Below are positions 1 to 5,446 of a stretch of DNA of 5,446 bases, one piece after another (the first letter of the stretch is position 1; the number at the start of each line of letters is the position of its first letter). Location of the stretch: contig CAMPIU010000228.1 in NCBI GenBank assembly GCA_946886545.1, positions 1 to 5,446 on the forward strand, read 5' to 3'. The stretch comes from an uncultured Flavobacteriales bacterium. Lineage in GTDB: Bacteria > Bacteroidota > Bacteroidia > Flavobacteriales > Crocinitomicaceae. The notes beneath the pieces are model-generated. The model worked only from the letters and a program-made list of their open reading frames with translations, did no database searches and was not told the DNA's origin. Position numbers and translations under genes: made by a program.

Positions 1-24
1 TGTCTTAATGTCCGAATGTCCTTC
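1..24. repeat. Three degenerate 8-base tandem units (TGTCnnnn)
   Basis: Bases 1-8, 9-16 and 17-24 read TGTCTTAA, TGTCCGAA and TGTCCTTC, so three consecutive octamers share the core TGTC and two share the AA end. The array may extend beyond the left edge of the window, so its true length is unknown. A looser array with the same 8-base period follows at 49-80. Confidence 0.6.
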
Positions 25-48
25 TCAGAAATGTAACTTCTTGCCTCC

Positions 49-80
49 TCTCCTAATATCCTAAAATCCTTTAATCTTCC
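49..80. repeat. Degenerate 8-base tandem array (nnTCCTAA)
   Basis: In the same 8-base phase as the units at 1-24, bases 49-56, 57-64, 65-72 and 73-80 read TCTCCTAA, TATCCTAA, AATCCTTT and AATCTTCC. Similarity fades after about 80 into general CT-rich sequence. The decay suggests an old array or a loosely constrained spacer. No function can be assigned from the sequence. Confidence 0.5.
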
Positions 81-119
81 ATCTCTAGTCTTTTCCGTCC
101 CACATCTCTTGCCCTAACA

Positions 120-136
120 ATTCGTAATTCGTAATT
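120..136. repeat. 7-base tandem repeat ATTCGTA (two full units plus a partial)
   Basis: ATTCGTA occurs at 120-126 and again at 127-133, followed by the partial unit ATT at 134-136. A weaker related stretch (ATTCATAATTATTA) follows from 142. The unit length and sequence differ from the octamers to the left, so this is a separate small array. It lies about 100 bases upstream of the TPR gene start. Confidence 0.6.
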
Positions 137-235
137 TGGCATTCATAATTATTAATAACCTGTTCATAAACTTTCCTAAATGTTTTTGTCCCTCCTCCAA
201 TTTTCCCTAATTTTATAGAAACTCAACCATAGCGT

Positions 236-1636
236 ATGTTTGACTGGGAAGACGATAATGACAATTTTGAGAACCATCTAAATGATGATTTGGCGCGTTT
301 CGAATCGCAGCTGGAGACCAACTCGGTTGGGTTTTTTGATAGCGATCGTTTGGAAGCAATCATAGATCATTACTTAATGAATGGCAATTACTCCAAAGGA
401 GAATTAGCAGCAGAAATCGGAATTCAACAATATCCGTTCAATACCTTGTTTCAAATCAGGAGAGCACAGGCAATGTCTGGTTTGGGGAAATTGAAAGAGG
501 CACTGGAATTATTGGATTCGGCTGAGCAGATTGATTCCGAATCAATGGAGCTTTACCTGACGAAAGCAACTATTTTTAGTCAGCTAAGAGATAGTAAAAG
601 AGCAGTAAACTTTTTTCGTCGTGCCCTTGAATTGGCAGATAGAGAAGAGAAGGACGAGATCTTCCTCGATTTGGCAACAGAATTAGAGCAATTAAAGGAC
701 TTTAAGTCTGCAGTTGAGGTCTTGGAAGAGGCCATGCGTTCAAACCCCAAAAATGAAGGTGCATTGTATGAATTGGCTTTCTGTTTTGATCAGCTGGGAA
801 ATAATGCCCGCGCCATTCAGACTTACAGACGGTTTTTAGATGATAATCCCTATTCGTTTACAGCCTGGTATAACCTGGGGAATACTTATTCGAAAGAAGA
901 GAATTTTAACGATGCCATTACAGCCTACGAATATTGCGTAGCGATTAATGACCGTTTTTCTCCTGCATATTTCAATATGGGAAATGCCCAGCTTACTATT
1001 GAACAATACAAGGAATCCATCGATTCTTTTGAACGATGCATTGAAATAGATGGAGATGATCCTTTGACTTATTGTTATTTGGGTGAAGCAAATGAACAGT
1101 TAAACAATTTGACTGTAGCCTGGGATTTTTATCAAAAAGCATTATCCATGTCTCCGACTTTGGCTGAGGCCTGGCTCGGTTTAGGGATCGTGAAAGATTT
1201 ACAGGGACATCCTAAGGAAAGCTTGCATTATATAGAACGAGCATTAGAACTGGAACCGAATATGGATGGTTATTACCATGTGTATGCCGGAGCACTTGAA
1301 AATGCAGAAATGTTTGTGGAAGCAGAGGAAGCTTATTTGGCTTGTTTGACTTTGGATCCCGCCAATGAAGATTGCTTCTTTGATTATGTCGATTTCTTGT
1401 TGGAACACCGGGTAGGTGAAGCAAGAACCTTTGTAGAAAGCTATGTTTTAAAACATCAGTTGTTTTTTTCAGTGCTTCCGATTATCTACCTGAATTGGGT
1501 GGCTGGAAATGAGGAAGGTGCTAAATTAGTGTTAGTTGAGTCTTTCAATAAGGACCCCAAAAAAACAAAAGATGTTTTTATTCGCTATCCGGAATTGGCA
1601 GATGTCCAGGAATTAGTAAATTTGACACGCTCTTAG
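236..1636 (+). CDS. TPR-repeat scaffold protein
   Basis: The 466-residue protein is built almost entirely of tetratricopeptide repeats, helical hairpins of about 34 residues that act as protein-binding scaffolds. About ten units can be traced, near residues 36-66, 70-103, 104-137, 140-172, 175-205, 207-241, 242-276, 277-310, 311-342 and 345-376. The classical W/Y-LG-Y-A-Y-P spacing is clearest at 207-241 (AWYNLGNTYS...AITAYEYC). Residues 1-25 are strongly acidic, and the last 90 residues are a divergent helical tail. There is no signal peptide or membrane segment, so a cytoplasmic location is expected. The ATG at 236 has no clear Shine-Dalgarno sequence, which is usual in Bacteroidota. From memory, long TPR proteins of this type are widespread in Flavobacteriales and are often found near comA-like genes. 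Its partner is unknown. Confidence 0.9.
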   Translation: MFDWEDDNDNFENHLNDDLARFESQLETNSVGFFDSDRLEAIIDHYLMNGNYSKGELAAEIGIQQYPFNTLFQIRRAQAMSGLGKLKEALELLDSAEQIDSESMELYLTKATIFSQLRDSKRAVNFFRRALELADREEKDEIFLDLATELEQLKDFKSAVEVLEEAMRSNPKNEGALYELAFCFDQLGNNARAIQTYRRFLDDNPYSFTAWYNLGNTYSKEENFNDAITAYEYCVAINDRFSPAYFNMGNAQLTIEQYKESIDSFERCIEIDGDDPLTYCYLGEANEQLNNLTVAWDFYQKALSMSPTLAEAWLGLGIVKDLQGHPKESLHYIERALELEPNMDGYYHVYAGALENAEMFVEAEEAYLACLTLDPANEDCFFDYVDFLLEHRVGEARTFVESYVLKHQLFFSVLPIIYLNWVAGNEEGAKLVLVESFNKDPKKTKDVFIRYPELADVQELVNLTRS

Positions 1637-1648
1637 AGTTTTATTTTG
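1621..1648 (+). promoter_or_regulatory. Possible Bacteroidota-type promoter for the comA-like gene
   Basis: TTTG at 1621-1624 could be the -33 element. After a 17-base spacer, TATTTTG at 1642-1648 resembles the -7 element TAnnTTTG but lacks one T. Transcription would then begin near 1655, giving a leader of about 25-30 bases before the ATG at 1682. The upstream element lies inside the end of the TPR gene. The match is imperfect and the sequence AT-rich, so chance is a real alternative. If it is not a promoter, comA is read through from the TPR gene. Confidence 0.25.
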
Positions 1649-1658
1649 ACATGTGTCA
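1647..1658. promoter_or_regulatory. Short inverted repeat TGACA-TG-TGTCA, possible operator
   Basis: TGACA at 1647-1651 and TGTCA at 1654-1658 are exact reverse complements separated by 2 bases. The dyad overlaps the expected transcription start of the candidate promoter, where a repressor site would be effective. The left arm is also part of a near-direct repeat: TTTGACACG at 1621-1629 and TTTGACATG at 1645-1653 match at 8 of 9 positions. A 5+5 dyad can easily arise by chance, and no regulator gene is in the window. Confidence 0.2.
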
Positions 1659-1681
1659 CTATTATCCCAATTTACCAAAAA

Positions 1682-2503
1682 ATGAATTTTAGTTTACCCC
1701 ACATTCCGGAACGTACAAAACAACCGCGTAACAACGGCATTACAATGATGATGGACAAGGGTTTAAGTTTGAGAGAAGCAGAAGACTTCATTCAGGCAAA
1801 CGGACACCTTACGGACATAGTAAAGTTTGGTTTTGGAACAGCGTATGTTACAGCCAATCTGGAAGAAAAGCTCAGGTTATATCGCTCAGCAGGTTTAAAA
1901 CCCTATTTTGGAGGAACACTTTTTGAGGCATTTTATGCCCGCGGTCGCTTTGAAGACTACATGCGCTTATTGGATAAGTATGATTTGGACCTGGCGGAGA
2001 TTTCGGATGGTTCGATAATTATTAATCACGACGAAAAGCTGGAGTTGATTCATCGTTTGGCAAAAACAAGAACGGTTCTTTCTGAAGTCGGGTCGAAAGA
2101 TTCCGGAATTTTGATTAGTCCGGGAAGATGGATTAAAATGATGAGCTCGGAATTGGAAGCAGGATCGTGGAAAGTGATTGCTGAAGGTCGTGAAGCGGGT
2201 AACGTGGGTGTTTTTCGCCCCAACGGAACAGCTCACACAATGCTTATCAACAAGATCATTGCAAAAGTTAAACCGGAAGACATTCTTTGGGAGGCTCCGC
2301 AAAAGAATCAGCAAGTTTGGTTTATCAAGTTGTTTGGAGCAAACGTGAATCTGGGAAATATTGCACCCAATGAAGTAATTCCATTGGAATGTCTGCGTCT
2401 CGGATTAAGAGGTGATACCTTCTTTGAATTCCTTCCGGAAGATTACGCTCAACGTTTAAAACAAGTAGACTCAGACGAGCCTGAAGAAGAGGAAGAAGCA
2501 TAA
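1682..2503 (+). CDS. comA: Phosphosulfolactate synthase (ComA family)
   Basis: This family joins sulfite to phosphoenolpyruvate to give (2R)-phosphosulfolactate in a Mg2+-dependent (beta/alpha)8-barrel enzyme. The 273-residue product carries the family blocks in order: DIVKFGFGTAYV (45-56), FGGTLFE (76-82), EISDGS (106-111), SEVGSKD (134-140), IAEGREAG (166-173), WEAPQKNQQVWFIKLFG (203-219), NVNLGNIAPNEVIPLE (221-236) and LRLGLRGDTF (238-247). Compared from memory with the methanogen enzyme, the lysine after EVG is kept (K139). The start at ATG 1682 is preferred because the family core begins soon after it; the in-frame TTG at 1646 would add 12 unlikely residues. The C-terminus is a short acidic tail (DSDEPEEEEEE-like, from about 263) not needed for the fold. 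The stop overlaps the WD40 gene start by one base. No comB, comC, comD or comE lies nearby, so coenzyme M synthesis is not implied. A role in sulfolactate or sulfonolipid precursor supply is inference. Confidence 0.9.
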   Translation: MNFSLPHIPERTKQPRNNGITMMMDKGLSLREAEDFIQANGHLTDIVKFGFGTAYVTANLEEKLRLYRSAGLKPYFGGTLFEAFYARGRFEDYMRLLDKYDLDLAEISDGSIIINHDEKLELIHRLAKTRTVLSEVGSKDSGILISPGRWIKMMSSELEAGSWKVIAEGREAGNVGVFRPNGTAHTMLINKIIAKVKPEDILWEAPQKNQQVWFIKLFGANVNLGNIAPNEVIPLECLRLGLRGDTFFEFLPEDYAQRLKQVDSDEPEEEEEA

Positions 2504-3396
2504 TGTTCCGGGCGAAGACTGTATTGAGTGGGCATGCCGGACCGATTTATTCGGCTTCCTGGGATGGAAAATTCCTCTACAGTTCTTCCGGAGATAAATA
2601 TGTAACCCGCTGGGATTTGACAGCTGGTCTGCAGGATTCTTCCTTTACCGTAAAACTGGAACACGCAGCTTATGTAGTGGAGGCTGCTGATCATTTTTGT
2701 TTCATCGGATGTACGGATGGAACCTTGCTGTGTATTGATACTGAAACCAAAAAGATTGCCTGGGAACATAATTTCTTCGCGAACGCGTGGTTTTCCTTAC
2801 TTATTGATTCTTCCCGTAATTGGTTGATTGCAGGTGATTCGGAAGGAAATCTCCTGGTATTGGAATTGCATTCGGGAAAACGGATTCTTCATCTTCCCCT
2901 GGCAGCCGGAAAGATCAGGGCGCTTACAATGGCGGATAATTTATACTTCGTATCTACTCAATTGATTGGTGTTTTGGTTTTTTCCTGTGAGAACTGGAAT
3001 GAAATGGCTTCTTGGGAACCAAACGAATTGGGAAGTAATGTACTCTTTGTCAATCCTCTCAATAAGGAAATCATCACAGCCGGAAGAGATGCTCATATCG
3101 CAGTAAGCGATTCAAATTACAAGTTGATCAAACGGATCCCTGCGCATTATCAAACAATTTATGGTTTGATAAAGATTGAAAATCAATTCATTACATCTTC
3201 ATTGGATAAAACCATCAAGGTTTGGAATTCAGATTTTTCAATGGTAGAACAACGCATCGAATTCAAACAAGGCGGACATAATCGCTCAGTAAATGGGGTT
3301 GTATTGATTGACAAGCACAGCTTTGTTAGTTATAGCGACGACAAAAAAATCATAATTTGGAAAAAAGACTCCTTGATTTCTTGGTCTGAGAATTGA
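2503..3396 (+). CDS. WD40-repeat beta-propeller protein
   Basis: The 297-residue protein consists of about seven WD40-like blades, which would close into one beta-propeller, a fold that usually serves as a protein-interaction platform. Visible blade landmarks are GH at 10-11 with TRWDL at 35-39, CTDGTLLCID (70-79), AGDSEGNLLVLE (110-121), a weak blade near 128-165, AGRDAHIAVSD (193-203), SSLDKTIKVWN (232-242), and GH at 258-259 with SYSDDKKIIIWK (276-287). The first, sixth and seventh blades are closest to consensus and the middle ones are degenerate. No signal peptide or membrane helix is seen, so it is probably cytoplasmic. Its ATG overlaps the comA stop in a TAATG junction, which suggests translational coupling. 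The purine-rich tail of comA (GAAGAGGAAGAAG) lies just upstream and may help ribosome loading. No enzymatic motif is present; its partner is not known. Confidence 0.88.
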   Translation: MFRAKTVLSGHAGPIYSASWDGKFLYSSSGDKYVTRWDLTAGLQDSSFTVKLEHAAYVVEAADHFCFIGCTDGTLLCIDTETKKIAWEHNFFANAWFSLLIDSSRNWLIAGDSEGNLLVLELHSGKRILHLPLAAGKIRALTMADNLYFVSTQLIGVLVFSCENWNEMASWEPNELGSNVLFVNPLNKEIITAGRDAHIAVSDSNYKLIKRIPAHYQTIYGLIKIENQFITSSLDKTIKVWNSDFSMVEQRIEFKQGGHNRSVNGVVLIDKHSFVSYSDDKKIIIWKKDSLISWSEN

Positions 3397-3423
3397 TTCT
3401 GAGGACGATTTTTTGTAAATTAG
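3393..3423 (+). promoter_or_regulatory. Possible weak promoter for the protease gene cluster
   Basis: TTG at 3393-3395 is followed, after 20 bases, by TAAATTAG at 3416-3423, a one-mismatch version of the Bacteroidota -7 element TAnnTTTG. The spacing is within the range known for flavobacteria (about 17-23). Transcription would begin within a few bases of the ATG at 3431, giving an almost leaderless mRNA, which is a reason for doubt. Read-through from the WD40 gene across this 34-base gap is equally possible. No terminator-like hairpin separates the two genes. Confidence 0.2.
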
Positions 3424-3430
3424 TAACATT

Positions 3431-4381
3431 ATGGACAACGATTATAATTCTCTCTATCCGCCAAAACCATTTTTGGAAAAAGAACCCATGAGGCAGGGGC
3501 ATATTGCTGTAACGGTGTTCTCATTGATGTTATTTGCTTTAAGTTTCCTGCTGTTTTTTGATAGCCAAATCACCTTCTTAATCGAACTGATTGCCGTATT
3601 GATTATTCATGAGGGCGGACATTACCTGTTCATGAAACTTTATGGGTATGAGAACGTGCGTATGTTGTTCCTTCCCTTAATGGGGGCCTTTGTTCATGGT
3701 CACAAGGAATCTTATCGTCAGAGAGAAAGTTTAATGGTAGTTCTGGCAGGACCTTTTCCCGGAATTATTTTGGGAGTCGCTTTTTGGATCTTCGGATTTC
3801 AATACGAGATTCTATGGATGGTCGAATCCGCTATGATTCTTTTTGCTGTCAATATTTTGAATTTACTTCCCATTCTTCCCTTGGACGGAGGCAGAATGTT
3901 AAGTATCCTGTTTTTCGAACGGATCGAATTGTTTCAGGTAATTTTCTCCTTCATCTCTTCACTTGCATTAATCGCAATAGGGTATTTCATGGAATTCTAT
4001 ATCATTCTTATTTTCGGGTTTTTGATGGGATTCCAGGTTCGAAGTCTTCACCGACGCTATTTGATCCACAAAGGTTTGAAAGAAGACGATGTGAATTTTA
4101 ATTCAACTTACGACAATCTTTCTGATCGCTCATATCACTTCGTGAAGAATCATGTTTTGGAAAACACCCCGGGACTTCGACGTTTTGTTGAGAATATGGA
4201 AGGAGAGGAAACAAAAACCGTTGTAGCGAATGAGGTGAAAAACATGCTGGTTCCTCCAATGGTTCAGGATTTAAACGTATTCCGTAAGATTTTGGTCATC
4301 ATTGCCTGGATTTTGGCTATTTTTGGCCCCATCTACCTGATGTGGAGTCAGGGTGTTTTTAATAAAATCTATGCAGTTTAA
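3431..4381 (+). CDS. Site-2 protease (M50-like) integral membrane metallopeptidase
   Basis: The 316-residue protein is a polytopic membrane protein with the signature of zinc-dependent intramembrane proteases. HEGGH (60-64) is the HExxH zinc-binding motif and lies in a hydrophobic helix (about 47-66). NLLPILPLDGGRM (143-155) contains the conserved LDG, whose aspartate (D152) should be the third zinc ligand. Between them are GAFVHGHK (85-92) and LAGPFPGIILG (105-115), typical of the family. Likely membrane segments are 26-43, 47-66, 102-121, 128-148, 165-185, 187-201 and 284-305. A hydrophilic stretch at about 204-283 separates the catalytic core from the last helix; no PDZ or CBS domain is recognisable there. 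Such enzymes cleave membrane-anchored substrates such as anti-sigma factors, but no sigma or anti-sigma gene is nearby, so the substrate is unknown. Its end overlaps the smr gene by 11 bases. Confidence 0.88.
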   Translation: MDNDYNSLYPPKPFLEKEPMRQGHIAVTVFSLMLFALSFLLFFDSQITFLIELIAVLIIHEGGHYLFMKLYGYENVRMLFLPLMGAFVHGHKESYRQRESLMVVLAGPFPGIILGVAFWIFGFQYEILWMVESAMILFAVNILNLLPILPLDGGRMLSILFFERIELFQVIFSFISSLALIAIGYFMEFYIILIFGFLMGFQVRSLHRRYLIHKGLKEDDVNFNSTYDNLSDRSYHFVKNHVLENTPGLRRFVENMEGEETKTVVANEVKNMLVPPMVQDLNVFRKILVIIAWILAIFGPIYLMWSQGVFNKIYAV

Positions 4382-4910
4382 AGTCGGTCAAAAAGTTTCT
4401 TTCCTGTACGAAAAAGGAGATGGAATTATCTTGAGTCTGGAGAAAAACCGTGCACAGGTAATGGACGATTCGGGTTTTGATCGCTGGTTTCCTTTGAACG
4501 AGTTGGTCTTCATTCATTCTGAAAAATATGCTGATGATGACATTACAATTTCCAAAGAAGACCTGGAGCCGGAAACGAACTTCCGGATCATCCAGGAAAG
4601 AACAGGAGTGAAGAAACCCCGGACAGTCTGGGAAATAGACTTGCACATAGAAGAAATCCTGGAATCTACCCGGGGAATGTCCAATACGGAAATTCTGCTC
4701 AAACAGATGTCGGAGTTTCGTTCGATTTTCAAAAAGGCAAAAAACCAATCCATTCACAAATTAGTGGTGATCCATGGAGTAGGAGAAGGAGTCCTAAAAA
4801 ATGAGATCCGTACTTACCTCGCCCTGCAAGACCAAATTGAAGTCTACGATGCCGATTTCCTGGAATATGGAAAAGGAGCAACTGCTATTGAGTTTCACCC
4901 GAATTGGTAA
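4371..4910 (+). CDS. Smr-domain protein with N-terminal KOW/SH3-like region (MutS2 tail-like)
   Basis: From ATG 4371 the product has 179 residues. Residues 1-48 (starting MQFKVGQKVSFLYEKGDG) look like a small KOW/SH3-type barrel, as found near the end of MutS2. Residues about 85-177 form an Smr domain: EIDLHIEEI (88-96) corresponds to the LDLHG motif, VIHGVGEGVLKNEI (133-146) to the HGxGxGxL nucleic-acid-binding block, and GKGATAIEF (167-175) to the closing GxGxT motif. Smr domains bind or nick DNA or RNA. The MutS ATPase part is absent, so this is a stand-alone protein. The usual glycine of LDLHG is isoleucine here (DLHI), and the last motif has K-A in place of the common T-V-type residues. 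The in-frame GTG at 4353 is disfavoured because it would add six residues inside the preceding gene with no domain support. The gene overlaps the protease gene by 11 bases and the next gene by 1. Confidence 0.87.
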   Translation: MQFKVGQKVSFLYEKGDGIILSLEKNRAQVMDDSGFDRWFPLNELVFIHSEKYADDDITISKEDLEPETNFRIIQERTGVKKPRTVWEIDLHIEEILESTRGMSNTEILLKQMSEFRSIFKKAKNQSIHKLVVIHGVGEGVLKNEIRTYLALQDQIEVYDADFLEYGKGATAIEFHPNW

Positions 4911-5443
4911 TGGATTCTGAGGTAATTGACCAACCAGATTTAACGGATGAGTTTGATTCTTCTGAGATAAAGAATCGAAAAAGTCGTGTTCGAATTATTT
5001 CGGGGATTCTGTTTTTACTAATACTAACTTTGAGTGCTTTTTGCAATAAAGAAATTATGCAAGTAATCCATTACTATTGTCAGCTAAGGAGTAAGTTGAT
5101 TTTGGGATTTGCTATCCATAGAATAATTAGTTCATTCTTTTTGTCCAGTATTCCTATAATTGCATATAATGTCTGGTTGAAATCAAGAACGATTACAGTT
5201 TCAGGATATTTTGCATTTTTTGTTTGTACAACATTATTGTATGGAGTTCTTTTTGTTTTGGGAATTGAACTAACATTTGAGTTGTCGCATAAAGCAAGTG
5301 ACGATAATCCGCTACTCCCAAGTTATATTCTATCTCCACCTGTTTACTTTGTGTTCAATCTGCTTTTCATCTTTTCAGCGGTAGTAAGTTTTCTAATGCT
5401 TAAGTTTATATTTCGAAAGAAGATCAGAAAGCCAATGAATTAA
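4910..5443 (+). CDS. Small membrane protein of unknown function (four predicted helices)
   Basis: I do not recognise the family. From ATG 4910 the product has 177 residues: an acidic cytoplasmic-looking N-terminus (1-20), a basic patch (KNRKSRVR, 21-28), and four hydrophobic segments near 28-45, 63-89, 98-120 and 144-168. A basic tail (FRKKIRKPMN) follows. By the positive-inside rule both ends are probably cytoplasmic. Between helices 3 and 4 is a loop with DDNPLLPSYILSPP (131-144) that stands out as a possible conserved feature. The ATG is in a TAATG overlap with the smr stop, so TTG 4904 is not needed as a start. Hand counts over 5041-5160 and 5221-5280 give about 29% G+C, clearly below upstream genes. 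Helix-rich composition explains part of this, but the gene may also be less conserved or more recently acquired. It is complete, ending 3 bases before the window edge. Confidence 0.75.
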   Translation: MDSEVIDQPDLTDEFDSSEIKNRKSRVRIISGILFLLILTLSAFCNKEIMQVIHYYCQLRSKLILGFAIHRIISSFFLSSIPIIAYNVWLKSRTITVSGYFAFFVCTTLLYGVLFVLGIELTFELSHKASDDNPLLPSYILSPPVYFVFNLLFIFSAVVSFLMLKFIFRKKIRKPMN

Positions 5444-5446
5444 AAG

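Larger units (their letters stand above)
1..235. other. Non-coding, pyrimidine-rich leader region with short degenerate repeats
   Basis: No convincing coding frame crosses this stretch. The + strand is strongly pyrimidine-biased: a hand count of the first 120 bases gives about 38 C against 10 G. The pentamer CCTAA occurs five times (52-56, 60-64, 113-117, 175-179, 206-210). Two kinds of short tandem repeat lie inside it and are listed separately. There is no clean hairpin followed by a T-run. No strong Bacteroidota promoter (TTG, then TAnnTTTG) was found; the nearest match is TGTTTTTG at 181-188, with one mismatch and no good upstream TTG. The promoter of the TPR gene should nevertheless lie here. 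Confidence 0.7.

Noticed and set aside
1..136. CRISPR array at the left edge
   Set aside because: The repeats are 7-8 bases and contiguous, with no 20-40 base repeats separated by unique spacers and no cas gene.
181..188. TGTTTTTG as the -7 promoter element of the TPR gene
   Set aside because: One mismatch to TAnnTTTG, no TTG at suitable spacing upstream, and the match is easily expected by chance in T-rich sequence.
1646..1681. Upstream TTG start for the comA gene, adding 12 residues
   Set aside because: The added residues (MTCVTIIPIYQK) have no family support, the TTG lies inside the candidate promoter and dyad, and ATG 1682 sits immediately before the conserved region.
1212..2769. Antisense open frames (for example 1212-1424, 1967-2314 and 2449-2769 on the - strand)
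   Set aside because: Their translations are low in recognisable structure and rich in residues expected from reading a real gene backwards. Each lies within or across well-supported + strand genes.
3389..3400. Inverted repeat AGAAT-TG-ATTCT after the WD40 gene as a terminator
   Set aside because: A two-base loop cannot form a hairpin without losing stem pairs, the stem is AT-rich and the T-run is about ten bases away.
3784..4101. Open frame of 105 codons on the + strand inside the protease gene
   Set aside because: It is an alternative frame of the M50-like gene, whose own frame carries the HExxH and LDG motifs. The alternative has no domain or plausible start signal.
4353..4370. GTG start for the smr gene, adding six residues
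   Set aside because: It lies deeper inside the protease gene, and the KOW-like domain begins naturally at MQFKVGQ from ATG 4371.
4359..4757. Antisense open frames opposite the smr gene
   Set aside because: Two overlapping frames on the - strand are both shadows of the smr gene, and neither encodes a recognisable protein.
4904..4909. TTG start for the last gene
   Set aside because: ATG 4910 forms the common TAATG stop-start overlap and is the same arrangement seen at 2501-2505; TTG adds only two residues.

Overview
The window looks like a chromosomal segment from a member of the Bacteroidota, most likely the Flavobacteriales and perhaps near Fluviicola/Crocinitomicaceae. The evidence is the AT-rich coding sequence (about 40% G+C in lines counted by hand), starts without a clear Shine-Dalgarno sequence, and protein types common in that phylum. 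The finer placement is inference.

Six genes lie on the + strand with no opposing gene. Bases 1-235 are non-coding, pyrimidine-rich and carry short degenerate tandem repeats. Then come: a TPR-repeat scaffold protein (236-1636); a ComA-type phosphosulfolactate synthase (1682-2503); a seven-bladed WD40-type beta-propeller protein (2503-3396); a site-2-protease/M50-like membrane metallopeptidase (3431-4381); a KOW-like plus Smr-domain protein (4371-4910); and a small four-helix membrane protein of unknown function (4910-5443). The window ends 3 bases after the last stop codon.

Spacing suggests three transcription or translation groups. The TPR gene stands first, 45 bases ahead of comA. comA and the WD40 gene share a TAATG stop-start overlap. 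After a 34-base gap, the protease, smr and membrane-protein genes form a tight cluster with overlaps of 11 bases and 1 base. Three apparent upstream starts (TTG 1646, GTG 4353, TTG 4904) are rejected in favour of downstream ATG codons.

The genes do not form one obvious pathway. The only clear metabolic enzyme is ComA, which joins sulfite to phosphoenolpyruvate to make phosphosulfolactate. In methanogens this is the first step towards coenzyme M, but no other gene of that pathway is here. In a bacterium of this kind the product more plausibly feeds C3-sulfonate metabolism, possibly including sulfonolipid (capnine-type) precursors; that is a hypothesis. I found no mobile element, CRISPR array, RNA gene or defence-like cassette. 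Apart from the repeats at the left edge and the unassigned genes, the region reads as an ordinary core segment.
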